Source of the DNA: Dietzia cinnamea NBRC 102147
Lineage (GTDB): Bacteria > Actinomycetota > Actinomycetes > Mycobacteriales > Mycobacteriaceae
NCBI RefSeq assembly: GCF_001571065.1
Contig: NZ_BCSW01000013.1
Span: forward strand, 1 to 64,000
Length of the DNA stretch: 64,000 bases
Direction: 5' to 3'
Each line of letters begins with the position of its first letter. Position 1 is the first letter of the stretch. Under the pieces are notes generated by a model that was given only the letters and a program-made list of their open reading frames with translations, had not been told where the DNA came from and ran no database searches. Positions 8,033 to 17,278 of this stretch are shown here, piece after piece. Both the position numbers and the translations under genes were made by a program.

Positions 8033-9225
8033 CCAGTACCGGATCGACCACCACCGAGTCCGTCTCCGGCGTCCCGATCGTCCTGGACGACGTCACCAAG
8101 ATCTACCCCGGCCAGGAGCGGCCGGCGGTGGACAACGTCTCGCTCGAGCTGCCCGCCGGCCGGACCACGGTGTTCGTGGGGCCGTCGGGCTGCGGCAAGA
8201 CCACCACCATGCGGATGATCAACCGCCTCATCGAGCCGACCTCCGGCACCATCACGATCGACGGTCAGGACAACCGCGGCCTCGACGCCGACACCCTGCG
8301 CCGCTCCATCGGCTACGCCATCCAGGCGTCGGGGCTGTTCCCCCACATGACGGTCGCGCAGAACGTCGGCACGGTTCCGCGCCTGCTCAAGTGGAAGAAG
8401 CCGCGGATCCGGGCGCGGGTGGACGAAATGCTCGAACTGGTGGGACTGGACCCGTCGGACTATCGCGACCGCTACCCCGCGCAGCTGTCGGGCGGGCAGC
8501 AGCAGCGCGTCGGCGTCGCGCGGGCGCTCGCCGCGGATCCGCCGGTGCTGCTCATGGACGAGCCGTTCGGGGCGGTCGACCCCATCACGCGGGCGTCGCT
8601 GCAGGACGAGTTGGTGCGGCTGCAGGACGAGCTGCGCAAGACCATCGTGTTCGTCACCCACGACTTCAACGAGGCGGTGAAGCTGGGAGACAGGATCGCG
8701 GTGCTCGGCCCCGGGTCGTCGGTGCTGCAGTTCGACACCCCGGAGGCCGTCCTCACCAACCCGGCGGACGACACGGTGAGCGGGTTCATCGGTGACGACG
8801 CCGCGCTCAAGACCCTCACCCTCCGGCGCGTGGGTGACGTGGACCTGGGAGAGGCGACGACGGCGAGGGCCTCGGACGACCCGGCCGAGTTCGCCACCCG
8901 GTTGCGCGGGTCCGGCGACGAGTGGGCGGTCGTGCTCGACGACGCGGGCCGGCCCCTGCGGTGGGTGCGCGGCGACACGGTGGCCCGGATGCCCGATCTG
9001 CGGTCGGGCGGACTGCCGGTGGTCGGGTCCGTGACGGTGGACTCGTCCCTCCAGGAGGCGCTCGACGGGCTGCTGTCCACGGCGAGCGCCACCACGGTGG
9101 TCGTGGACCGCGACGGGGTGTACCGCGGCACCATCGGCATCGACGACCTGGTCGCCGAGCTGCGGCGCATCAACCACCGGCACAACGACGAGGGCCGGGT
9201 CCCCGGCCAGAGCGGTCGGGCATGA
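8029..9225 (+). CDS. proV: ABC transporter ATPase with CBS domains, glycine betaine type
   Basis: A 398-residue ATPase starting at a GTG that overlaps the permease stop. It has Walker A GPSGCGKTT (residues 51-59), signature LSGGQQQRVGVARAL, Walker B VLLMDEPFGAVD, the switch VTHDFNEAVKLGDRIAVL, and a C-terminal extension (about residues 260-390) with CBS-type sequence VDSSLQEALDGLLSTASATTVVVDRDGVYRGTIGIDDLVAEL. CBS domains in this class (OpuA, OpuC, ProV) can sense ionic strength or nucleotides such as c-di-AMP. It energises the two flanking permeases. Confidence 0.92.
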   Translation: MTSTGSTTTESVSGVPIVLDDVTKIYPGQERPAVDNVSLELPAGRTTVFVGPSGCGKTTTMRMINRLIEPTSGTITIDGQDNRGLDADTLRRSIGYAIQASGLFPHMTVAQNVGTVPRLLKWKKPRIRARVDEMLELVGLDPSDYRDRYPAQLSGGQQQRVGVARALAADPPVLLMDEPFGAVDPITRASLQDELVRLQDELRKTIVFVTHDFNEAVKLGDRIAVLGPGSSVLQFDTPEAVLTNPADDTVSGFIGDDAALKTLTLRRVGDVDLGEATTARASDDPAEFATRLRGSGDEWAVVLDDAGRPLRWVRGDTVARMPDLRSGGLPVVGSVTVDSSLQEALDGLLSTASATTVVVDRDGVYRGTIGIDDLVAELRRINHRHNDEGRVPGQSGRA

Positions 9226-9974
9226 GCGCGCCCGCTGCCGTGGCCCGCGGCGGGTCGGCGAGGTTGTGGGTGCAGCCGCTGGTCATCGTGGCCGCGGCGG
9301 TCGGGGTGCTGTGGTGGGCGTTCTCCCGCGAGCTCGACGAGACGCAGCGGGCCTCGCTCAACGCGGCGTCCCTCACCCAGCGGACGCTCGAGCACGTGCA
9401 GATCACGGTGACGGTGGTGGGGATCGTCGTGGCGGTGGGTGTTCCCCTGGGGATCCTGCTCACCCGCCGGCGGACGCGGTTCCTCGCTCCGGTGGCGGTG
9501 GGGTTCGCCAACATCGGGCAGGCTGCGCCGGCGATCGGGCTGATCGTGCTGCTGTTCCTGGCGACCAACCGGACGGGCTTCTGGATCGGGGTGCTGCCGG
9601 TGGCGGTCTACTCGCTGCTTCCGGTGCTGCGGAACACCATCGTGGGGATCCGCAACGTCGACCCGGCGCTCATCGACGCCGCGCGCGGTCAGGGGATGAC
9701 GAGCGCCCGCGTCCTGCGGTCGGTCGAGCTGCCGCTGGCGGTGCCGTTCATCCTCGCGGGGCTGCGCACCACGCTCGTGCTGGCGGTGGGCACGGCCACG
9801 CTGAGTTTCCTGGTGGACGCCGGCGGGCTGGGCATCTTCATCGACACCGGGTACCGCCTGCAGGACTACACGACGCTGGCCGTGGGCTCGGTGCTCGCGG
9901 TGTGCCTGGCACTGTTCGTCGACTGGCTCGGCGGGGTCGGCGAGCTCCTGTTCAACCCGAAGGGGCTGCGATGA
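9222..9974 (+). CDS. ABC transporter permease, second OpuC/ProW-type subunit
   Basis: A 250-residue permease, with about six predicted helices and the coupling segment RNTIVGIRNVDPALIDAARG...ELPLAVPFILAGLR, paralogous to the first permease in the operon. The ATG at 9222 overlaps the ATPase stop by 4 bp and its own stop overlaps the binding-protein start. The two different permeases probably form a heterodimer, as in OpuCB/OpuCD and the mycobacterial ProW/ProZ pair. Confidence 0.9.
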   Translation: MSAPAAVARGGSARLWVQPLVIVAAAVGVLWWAFSRELDETQRASLNAASLTQRTLEHVQITVTVVGIVVAVGVPLGILLTRRRTRFLAPVAVGFANIGQAAPAIGLIVLLFLATNRTGFWIGVLPVAVYSLLPVLRNTIVGIRNVDPALIDAARGQGMTSARVLRSVELPLAVPFILAGLRTTLVLAVGTATLSFLVDAGGLGIFIDTGYRLQDYTTLAVGSVLAVCLALFVDWLGGVGELLFNPKGLR

Positions 9975-10963
9975 CCAGCACGAGAACCTCGCCCGTCAGA
10001 CGCCTCGCCGCCGCCCTGCTCACCACCGTGCTGCTCGCGACCGGCTGCGGCCTCAACAACGGCGGGTCCGTGCCCCTGAGCGTGGGACCGGGGCCCGGGG
10101 GCACGGTCCCCGAGCTCGAGGGCGTGCGCATCACGGTGGGCGGAAAGGACTTCACCGAGGGCGTCATCGCCAGCTATCTCGTGGAGTTCCTCCTCGCGGC
10201 GGCCGGCATGGAGGTGTCTGACATGTCGTCGCTGGCCGGGTCCAACAGCTTCCGGCAGGCGCTGGTGACCGGGCAGGTCGACATCGGCATGGAGTACACG
10301 GGCACCGCGTGGATGAGCTACCTAGGCAATTCCGAGCCGATCCGCGATCCGCAGGGGCAGTGGGAAGCGGTGCGCGACGCCGACCTGGCCGAGCACGACC
10401 TGCGCTGGATGCCACCCACGACCGTCGACAACACGTATTCGTTCGCCATGAACCGGGCGACCGCCGAGGAGACCGGGGTGCGGACGTTCTCCGACTACGC
10501 CGAGCTCGTCCGCACCGACCCCCAATCGGCCGTCACGTGCATGGAGACCGAGTTCTCGGTGCGCCGCGACGGCTGGCCTGGGCTCGCCGAGGCCTATGGG
10601 TTCGACGCGGCGGCGGTGCCCACGCCGATCATGCAACCCGGGATCATCTACCAGGCCACCTCGGTCGGCCGGGAGTGCCGCTTCGGCGAGGTCTACACCA
10701 CCGACGGCCGGATCAAGGGCCTCGACCTGGTGGTCCTGCAGGACGATCAGCGCTTCTTCCCCGTCTACAACCTCGCGACCGTCGTCCGCGGCGAGGTGCT
10801 GGACGCGTACCCGCAGATCGAGGACGTCCTCGCGCCGCTGGTGGACCTGCTCACGAACGAGGTGATGGTGGAGATGAACATGCGGGTCGACGTGGACGGC
10901 GAGGATCCCGCGCTGGTCGCCCGGGACTTCCTCGAGCAGGAGGGACTGGTGTCCGTCGACTGA
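9971..10963 (+). CDS. Osmoprotectant ABC transporter substrate-binding lipoprotein
   Basis: A 330-residue OpuAC/ProX-type binding protein. The N-terminus MTSTRTSPVRRLAAALLTTV leads to the lipobox LLATGC, so it should be lipid-anchored outside the membrane. The mature part opens ITVGGKDFTEGVIASYLVEFLL and contains QALVTGQVDIGMEYTGTAWMSYLG, both typical of quaternary-amine binders. Aromatic residues in the pocket cannot be placed confidently, so the ligand remains open. It ends the four-gene operon. Confidence 0.9.
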   Translation: MTSTRTSPVRRLAAALLTTVLLATGCGLNNGGSVPLSVGPGPGGTVPELEGVRITVGGKDFTEGVIASYLVEFLLAAAGMEVSDMSSLAGSNSFRQALVTGQVDIGMEYTGTAWMSYLGNSEPIRDPQGQWEAVRDADLAEHDLRWMPPTTVDNTYSFAMNRATAEETGVRTFSDYAELVRTDPQSAVTCMETEFSVRRDGWPGLAEAYGFDAAAVPTPIMQPGIIYQATSVGRECRFGEVYTTDGRIKGLDLVVLQDDQRFFPVYNLATVVRGEVLDAYPQIEDVLAPLVDLLTNEVMVEMNMRVDVDGEDPALVARDFLEQEGLVSVD

Positions 10964-11024
10964 CGCGGATGCGCCCGCCCGGCCGGTGCCCCACCATCAG
11001 GGGACCATACCCAGGAGGATGCCC

Positions 11025-11909
11025 GTGCCCAGGAGGCCGATCGGATCACTGCCGCGGGCGGCCGCGCGTGCCCCGCGGATGGTGCCCGACCTGTCGCGGC
11101 TGCCACCGGGACGGATCGTCTCGCTCTCCGACGGCGTCACCACCCGCGTTCACGACACGGGCGAGGAGCACCTCACGCCGGTGATCCTGCTGCACGGCAT
11201 GGCGGCCACGGGGATGCTCAACTGGTACCAGACGTTCGAGCGGCTCCGCGGAGAGCACCGCCTCATCACGTTCGATCAGCGCTGGCACGGCCACGGCTTC
11301 CACGGCGAGTTCACGTTCGAGGCACTCGCCGACGACGTGCTGCGGGTCGCCGACCACCTCCAGTTGCCCGCGCCGGTGCTGGGTGGGTACTCGATGGGCG
11401 GGATCGTGTCCCAGCTGGCAGCGCGCCGCGACCCGTCGCGCCTGGGCGGGCTGGTGCTGGCCGCGACCGGCACCGGGGCTCGGCGCAACGCTCTCGAGCG
11501 GATGTCGCTCAGTGGGTTGACGCGGTCCGCCCCGTTGCTCAACGCCGTGCCGGAGGAGGTCGGCGAGGCCGTGGAGGAGGAGGTCGACGACGAGGCCCTC
11601 AGACCGCACGCGTGGGCGCTGCGCGAGCTGTCCTCGGTGTCGTTCGCGACGCACCGCAACGTCATCGCGCAGGTCGCGGGATTCAACTCGACGTCGTGGC
11701 TGAACGAGCTCACGCTGCCGGTGGCCGTCGTCAAGACCACTCGGGACCTGGCGTTCCCGCAGTGGGTGCAGGACGAGATGGCCGACCTGCTGCCCCACAG
11801 CGCGGTGTTCCCGGTCCACGCCGGGCACGCCGTATGCGCCACGCATCCCGGGGAGTTCGCCCGACGGATGCGCACGGCGATCGGCTGGGTCGTCTCCAAC
11901 CAGCGCTGA
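11025..11909 (+). CDS. Alpha/beta-fold hydrolase
   Basis: A 294-residue alpha/beta hydrolase with oxyanion-hole LLHGMAATGM, the nucleophile elbow GYSMGG, and a C-terminal histidine region VHAGHAVCATHP. Substrate is unknown; carboxylic esters are typical. The GTG at 11025 is preferred because AGGAGG ends 6 nt before it. An in-frame ATG at 11019 abuts that Shine-Dalgarno and is unlikely to be used. It starts about 60 bp after the ABC operon and could be cotranscribed. Confidence 0.85.
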   Translation: MPRRPIGSLPRAAARAPRMVPDLSRLPPGRIVSLSDGVTTRVHDTGEEHLTPVILLHGMAATGMLNWYQTFERLRGEHRLITFDQRWHGHGFHGEFTFEALADDVLRVADHLQLPAPVLGGYSMGGIVSQLAARRDPSRLGGLVLAATGTGARRNALERMSLSGLTRSAPLLNAVPEEVGEAVEEEVDDEALRPHAWALRELSSVSFATHRNVIAQVAGFNSTSWLNELTLPVAVVKTTRDLAFPQWVQDEMADLLPHSAVFPVHAGHAVCATHPGEFARRMRTAIGWVVSNQR

Positions 11910-11921
11910 TCGCGCCGGCCA

Positions 11922-12245
11922 CTACAGCGCCGAGTAGCGCACCGCCGTCACCACGAACACGACCAGCGCGACGGCTCCCAGGACGACCCCGGCCAGGCCG
12001 CGGCGCTGGTCGGCTTCCTGGTTGGTCAGCCACCCGGTCGGCCACCGCGCGAGCAGCCCGAAGGACACCGCCATGAGCGCGGCGAGGAACGCGATGATGT
12101 TGAGCAGCGGCACCCAGGACAGCGCAAGCGAACCGACCCCCAGTACGAGGGCGCGGGTGCCCAGGTCCATCCCGCCGGACGAGCGCGTGCCGCCGGACGG
12201 GCGCCGGCGCGGCGAGGCGGCGTCGGAGCGGGGGCGCAGCGGCAT
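11922..12245 (-). CDS. Small membrane protein of unknown function
   Basis: A 107-residue protein with a basic, Pro/Ser/Gly-rich N-terminus of about 28 residues and three hydrophobic segments: ALVLGVGSLALSWVPLLNII, FLAALMAVSFGLLA and GVVLGAVALVVFVVTAV. The pattern resembles the DUF4190-like small membrane proteins common in actinobacteria. It lies just downstream of a YjbR-family gene on the same strand with a 9-bp gap, so the two are probably cotranscribed. No function can be assigned. Confidence 0.7.
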   Translation of the reverse strand: MPLRPRSDAASPRRRPSGGTRSSGGMDLGTRALVLGVGSLALSWVPLLNIIAFLAALMAVSFGLLARWPTGWLTNQEADQRRGLAGVVLGAVALVVFVVTAVRYSAL

Positions 12246-12254
12246 ACCGCCAGC

Positions 12255-12671
12255 CTAACCGCGGGAGCGTCGCTGGTCGTCGAGGCGAGCGACCCGCCGG
12301 ACCCCGGCGGTCTGCCGGTACGAGGACTCGACGAGCTCGGCCACCTCGTCCCAGTCGGGTTCCCCGCCGCCTCCGTCCAGCGGCAGCGCCAGCCAGCCGG
12401 CGGGGCCGTAGTACGCCGGGACGTGGAACCGCGCGTCCTGCTCCAGGGCGGTGCGCTCCTCCGGATCCGGCAGGAACAGCAGCGCCCGCGCCAGCAGGGG
12501 GTCGGAGTGATCGCCCTTGATCGAGCCGCCGAACACCGCGAACACCTTGGTCGTGAACCAGTTGGGGCGTCCGTGCGAGATCTTCTCCGCGGCGTCGGGC
12601 AACGCGAGGCACACCTGCCGCAGCCGCGCCAGCAGCGGGTCCGCGGCGTCGAACATGATCGGGTGGCCCAC
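12255..12671 (-). CDS. MmcQ/YjbR family DNA-binding-fold protein
   Basis: A 138-residue protein. GHPIMFDAADPLLARLRQVC...EKISHGRPNWFTTKVFAVFGGSIKG is characteristic of the MmcQ/YjbR family, which has a CyaY-like fold. The GTG at 12671 is chosen because family members usually start at the residue before GHP; an ATG five codons later (12656) is the alternative. Conserved Trp/Tyr/Gly near the end (YGPAGWLAL) agree. Function in this family is not established. Confidence 0.8.
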   Translation of the reverse strand: MGHPIMFDAADPLLARLRQVCLALPDAAEKISHGRPNWFTTKVFAVFGGSIKGDHSDPLLARALLFLPDPEERTALEQDARFHVPAYYGPAGWLALPLDGGGGEPDWDEVAELVESSYRQTAGVRRVARLDDQRRSRG

Positions 12672-12772
12672 ACCGCCGAGGATACGACCGCCGGCGGCCC
12701 GGGCCGGGGCGAACGGCGCACAGACCCCGCCGGGCCGGCCGCGCCCGACCCGCGCTCGGCCTCCGAACTGTC

Positions 12773-13201
12773 TCAGCCCATGAACTGTCCCGAGACGAAC
12801 CCCGCGAGCAGCACTGCGAACCCGCCGATCTCTCCGAGGATGAGCGCCCCCATTCCGAGGTGCAGCGCGGCCGAGGGCCGCTCGAACTGGTTGGTCGTGT
12901 CCTTCAGCGCGCCGTGGAGGATGTAGCTGCCGATCGCCACGAGGAAGAAGAACACCAGCACGCCGGCGGCGGTGAGGTTGACCCAGGTCGGCCAGCCGCT
13001 CAGTTCGACGAACACGGCGATGAGCAGAGTCGCGAACGAGTACAGCAACGACGCCCGGTGCGCGATGTCCACGTACGGGTGTGCGACGTGGCCGGGGCTC
13101 GTGGCCATCTGGCGGTACTTCCACACGCCGAGGAACAGCGCCAGCAGAAAGACGAGGCCCGCCGCGAGGAGGGTGAGCAGGGTGTCGATGCCGAGTTCCA
13201 T
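12773..13201 (-). CDS. Four-helix membrane protein of unknown function
   Basis: A 142-residue integral membrane protein with four predicted helices: residues 5-27, 50-68, 74-93 and 117-140. Short polar loops include KYRQMATSPGHVAHPYVDIAH and HGALKDTTNQFERPSAALHLG. His residues within or beside helices might bind a metal or heme, but no motif proves it. It is divergent from the nitrilase gene, with a strong plus-strand promoter in the spacer. I do not recognise a named family. Confidence 0.75.
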   Translation of the reverse strand: MELGIDTLLTLLAAGLVFLLALFLGVWKYRQMATSPGHVAHPYVDIAHRASLLYSFATLLIAVFVELSGWPTWVNLTAAGVLVFFFLVAIGSYILHGALKDTTNQFERPSAALHLGMGALILGEIGGFAVLLAGFVSGQFMG

Positions 13202-13220
13202 GGGTCCTTCCGAAGAGCAC

Positions 13221-13247
13221 TTGACAATGCGCGGGGATTTGTATGAT
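13221..13247 (+). promoter_or_regulatory. Sigma-70-like promoter for the nitrilase gene
   Basis: A perfect TTGACA at 13221-13226 is followed after 15 bp by TATGAT at 13242-13247. Both hexamers are near consensus, which stands out in this GC-rich window. The spacer is 2 bp shorter than ideal. It points to the nitrilase start about 95 bp downstream. Confidence 0.55.
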
Positions 13248-13341
13248 GACGACCATAGGGCAGGTCGCTGACCTGCGCGCTCGTTCGCGGTCGGTCCGCG
13301 TTCACGCTCGATCCATGTTCGTGCTCACTACAGGAGGTCCG

Positions 13342-14364
13342 ATGTCGGGTCAGGTGGTCCGCGCCGCGGCCGTGCAGCTGGAGGGCGTGCCGGGTCGCGT
13401 CGACCTCACGCTCGGCCGGCTGGAAACGATGATCGTCGAGGCCGCCGAGCGGGGCGCGCGCCTCATCGCGGTGCCCGAGTTCTGTACATCGCCGCTGCCG
13501 ATGCGGGCGGAGGTCCACGACGCGGTCCTGCCGCGCGAGAACGTGGCGGTGGACATGTTCCGTCGCCTCGCCGCGCGCTACCACCTCACCGTCGGTGGGT
13601 CGATGGTGGTGGCCGACGACGACGAGGTCTACAACCGCTACCACCTGGTCGAACCCGACGGGACCGTGCACACGCACGACAAGGACCTGCCGACGATGTG
13701 GGAGAACTGCTTCTACACCGGCGGCGACTTCTACCGCGACGGCAGTGACGACGGCGCGTTCGAGACAGCACTGGGCGGCGTGGGGGTGGCGAGCTGTTGG
13801 GAACTCATCCGCACCGGAACCGTGAGCAGACTCCGGGGACGCGTCGGTGTCGCCGTCACCGGCACGCACTGGTGGACGGTTCCGCGGAACTGGGGCAGGC
13901 TCACCGACCGCGCACTGGGCCCGCTCGCGGAGTACAACCGCCGCCTCTCGGAAGGCGCACCGACGGAGTTCGCCCGCCGCCTCGGCGCACCGGTCCTACA
14001 GGCCTCGCACTGCGGGTCGTTCCGCACCGATTTCCTCCTCGCTCCCGGGACGACCGTGTCCGTGCCGTACGAGACGGAGTACGTCGGCGCCACGCAGATC
14101 GTCGACGCCTCCGGCACGGTGCTCGCCTCCCGGCGGGCCGACGAGGGCCCCGACATCGTCTACGCGGACGTCACTCTCGGGACCCGAGAGCCCGTCCTGC
14201 CGCTCGAGGAGCGGTTCTGGATCCCCGAGTTACCACTTCTCCTGCGCGGTTACTGGCACCAGCAGAACGTCGTGGGCCGGAGCTACTACCGGCGTCGCGG
14301 CCGCGCGGCGGGCCTGCAGGCGGCGGGGTTGCGGGCAGCGGAGCCGCGGGAGACGGCGGGGTAG
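13342..14364 (+). CDS. Carbon-nitrogen hydrolase (nitrilase superfamily)
   Basis: A 340-residue member of the nitrilase superfamily with the expected Glu-Lys-Cys triad: E46 in AVPEFC, K114 in HTHDKDLPTMWENCFY and C152 in GVASCWELIRT. These enzymes hydrolyse amides or nitriles. ATG 13342 is preceded by CAGGAGGTCCG, an almost perfect Shine-Dalgarno, so upstream in-frame ATGs are rejected. The C-terminal tail is Ala/Gly/Arg-rich. The sequence around the cysteine does not clearly match biotinidase, NAD synthetase or aliphatic amidase subfamilies, so the substrate is left open. Confidence 0.87.
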   Translation: MSGQVVRAAAVQLEGVPGRVDLTLGRLETMIVEAAERGARLIAVPEFCTSPLPMRAEVHDAVLPRENVAVDMFRRLAARYHLTVGGSMVVADDDEVYNRYHLVEPDGTVHTHDKDLPTMWENCFYTGGDFYRDGSDDGAFETALGGVGVASCWELIRTGTVSRLRGRVGVAVTGTHWWTVPRNWGRLTDRALGPLAEYNRRLSEGAPTEFARRLGAPVLQASHCGSFRTDFLLAPGTTVSVPYETEYVGATQIVDASGTVLASRRADEGPDIVYADVTLGTREPVLPLEERFWIPELPLLLRGYWHQQNVVGRSYYRRRGRAAGLQAAGLRAAEPRETAG

Positions 14365-14400
14365 CGCCGGACGGCCGACGGGCGGGCCACGCGACGCGCT

Positions 14401-15291
14401 CTACAGGTGCACGTCGTTGTAGGCCCGCTCGTCCTCGATCGGCTCGAGGTGGGTGGTGATGTGCGAGTTGGGCAGGGCGGCGTGGATCTCCTGCTCCACG
14501 GTCTCCACCAGGTCGTGCCCGCGCTCGACGGTCCACCGGCCCGGCACGAGCGCGTGGAACTCGACGAAGCGCCATTTGCCCGACTCGCGGGTCCGAAGCT
14601 CGTGGAAGTCGACGCGGCCGGGCTCGCGGTGCCGCTCGAGCACCTCCTCGATCAGCCGGTTGTCCTCGTCGGGCAGGGTCGCGTCCATCAGGCCCATGCC
14701 CGACTCGTGCACCAGTCGGTAGCCGATGAACAGGATGTTCAGGCCCACGCCGATCGCCACGATCGGGTCGAGGACCTGCCAGCCGGTCGCCCACGCCAGC
14801 GCGACGCCCACCACCACGCCGACGGAGGTGATGACGTCCGTGATCAGGTGCTTGCCGTCCGCCCTCAGGGTCGGTGACCGGTGGCGGATGCCCGCCCGCA
14901 CCAACACGAGACCGACGACCCCGTTGAGGAGCGCGGCGACCACCGAGATCGCCAGGCCGACGCCGAGCGCCTCCAGCGGGGCCGGGTTGATCAGCCGCTC
15001 CACGCTCACGACCAGGATGAACGCCGCGGCCACGAAGATCATCGCGCCCTCGACACCCGCCGAGAAGTACTCCGCCTTGGAGTGCCCGTACTGGTGGTCG
15101 TCGTCGGCCGGTCGCTCCGAGACGCTGATCGCCCCCAGCGCGATCGCCGCCGCCACCAGGTTGACCACGGACTCGGCGGCGTCGGACAGGAGACCGACCG
15201 AACCGGTGACCCACCACGCCCCGACCTTGAGCGCGATGGTGACGATCGCGGTGGCCACCGAGAGCCAGGCGAACTTCTTCAGAGTCGACAC
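14401..15291 (-). CDS. Cation diffusion facilitator (CDF) metal exporter
   Basis: A 296-residue CDF protein: six helices in the first 200 residues, with the typical LLSDAAESVVNL in TM2 and a matching HLITDVITSVGVVVG in TM5 (the metal site region), then a cytoplasmic ferredoxin-like C-terminal domain with VDFHELRTRESGKWRFVEFHALVPG. CDF proteins export Zn, Fe, Mn or Co in exchange for protons. TM2 carries D-x-x-x-S/E and TM5 H-x-x-x-D, a pattern common in Zn/Fe exporters. It is divergent from the nfeD-like gene (68 bp gap). Confidence 0.9.
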   Translation of the reverse strand: MSTLKKFAWLSVATAIVTIALKVGAWWVTGSVGLLSDAAESVVNLVAAAIALGAISVSERPADDDHQYGHSKAEYFSAGVEGAMIFVAAAFILVVSVERLINPAPLEALGVGLAISVVAALLNGVVGLVLVRAGIRHRSPTLRADGKHLITDVITSVGVVVGVALAWATGWQVLDPIVAIGVGLNILFIGYRLVHESGMGLMDATLPDEDNRLIEEVLERHREPGRVDFHELRTRESGKWRFVEFHALVPGRWTVERGHDLVETVEQEIHAALPNSHITTHLEPIEDERAYNDVHL

Positions 15292-15359
15292 GTTCCCAGA
15301 GCGTAGTCGCGTGCCGAGAGTCCACCTGCCGACCGCCCGTTGTCGGTAGGGTCGGGGTC

Positions 15360-15794
15360 ATGCACGTGGGATTCGCCTGGCTCGGGGCAGCGGTTCTTCT
15401 CGCCGCCGGAGAGGCGGCGGGCGGAGAGCTGTTCATGCTCATGCTCGCCGGAGGCGCCCTCGGCGGTTCGGCCGCCGCCTTCCTCGGCGCACCGGTGTGG
15501 GGTCAGGCGCTGGCGTTCGCGCTCGTCTCGCTCATCCTCGTCGTCGGCGTCCGCCCGCTTGTCCGTCGGCGCCTGCTCAGCGCGCTGCCGGAGCACGACA
15601 CCAACACGGCCGCCTTCACCGGTCGCGGCGGCACGGTCGTCGAGGCGGTCGGGCCGTCCGGCGGCCTGGTCGAGATCGCCGGGGACACCTGGACGGCACG
15701 ACCGCTCATCGAGGGCGAGACGTTCGAGGCCGGCGACAAGGTCCTGGTGCACGAGATCGAGGGGGCCACGGCGATCGTCGTGCGCGGCCTATGA
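15360..15794 (+). CDS. NfeD-like membrane protein
   Basis: A 144-residue short NfeD-type protein: two to three N-terminal hydrophobic segments (residues 5-70) and a C-terminal OB-fold domain, with TGRGGTVVEAVGPSGGLVEIAGDTWTARPLIEGETFEAGDKVLVHEIEGATAIV. Such proteins pair with SPFH/stomatin proteins, and the next gene, 53 bp downstream, is exactly that. Together they are thought to organise membrane microdomains or regulate membrane proteolysis. Confidence 0.88.
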   Translation: MHVGFAWLGAAVLLAAGEAAGGELFMLMLAGGALGGSAAAFLGAPVWGQALAFALVSLILVVGVRPLVRRRLLSALPEHDTNTAAFTGRGGTVVEAVGPSGGLVEIAGDTWTARPLIEGETFEAGDKVLVHEIEGATAIVVRGL

Positions 15795-15846
15795 GTTCGC
15801 GGCCTCCCAGCAGTAGCCGATACGCACGACTCAACCGGAGGTACCC

Positions 15847-17208
15847 ATGGGTGGCTTGATCTTCCTCGCCGTCATCGTCGTCCTGATCGTCTCGGTGGTG
15901 GTGAGCTCGGTCAAGCTCATCCCCCAGGCCGAGGCCGCGGTCATCGAGCGGCTCGGCCGCTACCAGCGCACCGTGAGTGGTCAGCTCACGCTCATCATCC
16001 CGTTCATCGACCGCGTGCGCGCAAAGGTCGACCTGCGTGAGCGGGTCGTGACGTTCCCGCCGCAGTCGATGATCACCGAGGACAACCTCACGCTGAGCAT
16101 CGACACCGTCGTCTACTTCCAGGTCACCGACCCCAAGTCGGCGGTCTACGAGATCAACAACTACATCGTCGCCGTCGAGCAGCTCGCGACCACCACCCTG
16201 CGCAACGTCGTGGGCGGCCTGACGCTGGAGCAGACGCTCACCAGCCGCGACATGATCAACAAGCAGCTCCGCGGCGTGCTGGACTCGGAGACCGGCCGGT
16301 GGGGACTGCGCGTCGCCCGGGTCGAGCTGCGCTCGATCGATCCGCCGCCCTCCATCCAGGACTCGATGGAGAAGCAGATGCGCGCGGACCGCGAGAAGCG
16401 CGCCACCATCCTCACCGCCGAGGGACAGCGCGAGGCCGCCATCACCACCGCGCAGGGCGCCAAGCAGGCCGCGATCCTCGACGCCGAGGGCAACAAGCAG
16501 GCCGCGATCCTCGCGGCCGAGGCGGACCGGCAGTCGCGCATGCTGCGCGCGCAGGGTGAGCGGGCCGCCCGCTACCTGGTGGCCGAGGGGCAGGCCGCCG
16601 CGATCGCGCGGGTCAACGCCGCCGTCAAGGCCTCCAAGCCGACGCCGGAGATGCTGGCCTACCAGTACGTGCAGAACCTGCCCGAGATGGCCAAGGGCGA
16701 CGCGGCCACCATGTGGATGATCCCGTCTCAGTTCGGCGACTCCCTGGAGACCTTCGCCAAGGCCGTCGCCAAGAAGGACGACGACGGGGTCTTCCGCTAC
16801 GAGCCGTCGGACGTCGACACCGACGCGGATCTGCCCTCGGCCCCCGACGAGTGGTTCGACACCCGGACCGATCCGGAGATCGCCCGCTCCGTGGCCGCCG
16901 CGGAGGCCGCCGCCAAGGGCGCCACCTCCGTGATGGACGAGGAGCCGCGACGGGACAAGCCCAGGCCCGGCGTGTTCGACATGGTGCCGGAGTCCGAGGG
17001 CGGCGCCGCCCCCGACGCCCCGTCGAGCCGGGAGACCCAGGCGATCGACGGCCCGCGGGGCGCCGCGCCCGGTCAGCCCGGCTTCGACCAGAGCGGGCAG
17101 GGCGCCCAGGGCTACGACCCGGCCTATCAGCCGGATCCCGACCAGCGGTGGGGCCAGGGCCAGCAGGGCGGCTATCCCGTCGACGGCGGCGATCAGCCTC
17201 CGCGATAG
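15847..17208 (+). CDS. SPFH/Band 7 (stomatin/QmcA-like) protein
   Basis: A 453-residue protein with an N-terminal membrane helix (residues 3-23) followed by an SPFH domain, EAAVIERLGRYQRTVSGQLTLIIPFIDRVRAKVDLRERVV...TLEQTLTSRDMINKQLRGVLD. A long Ala/Glu/Gln-rich helical segment (about 175-260) should form a coiled coil. The last 100 residues are an unusual Pro/Gly/Gln/Asp-rich tail with GQGAQGYDP and YQPDPDQRWGQGQQGGYP, probably disordered. SPFH proteins oligomerise at membranes. The pairing with NfeD is conserved in bacteria. Confidence 0.92.
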   Translation: MGGLIFLAVIVVLIVSVVVSSVKLIPQAEAAVIERLGRYQRTVSGQLTLIIPFIDRVRAKVDLRERVVTFPPQSMITEDNLTLSIDTVVYFQVTDPKSAVYEINNYIVAVEQLATTTLRNVVGGLTLEQTLTSRDMINKQLRGVLDSETGRWGLRVARVELRSIDPPPSIQDSMEKQMRADREKRATILTAEGQREAAITTAQGAKQAAILDAEGNKQAAILAAEADRQSRMLRAQGERAARYLVAEGQAAAIARVNAAVKASKPTPEMLAYQYVQNLPEMAKGDAATMWMIPSQFGDSLETFAKAVAKKDDDGVFRYEPSDVDTDADLPSAPDEWFDTRTDPEIARSVAAAEAAAKGATSVMDEEPRRDKPRPGVFDMVPESEGGAAPDAPSSRETQAIDGPRGAAPGQPGFDQSGQGAQGYDPAYQPDPDQRWGQGQQGGYPVDGGDQPPR

Positions 17209-17278
17209 CACAACCCCGGCGGGCCCCCGACACCCCGTTACGGGCAGCCGCCGCGGCCTCACGTCCTAACATGAGGGC

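Noticed and set aside
15706-17262. A 518-codon minus-strand frame opposite the SPFH gene.
   Set aside because: No recognisable domain, repetitive composition, and it covers a clear SPFH gene with a conserved partner.
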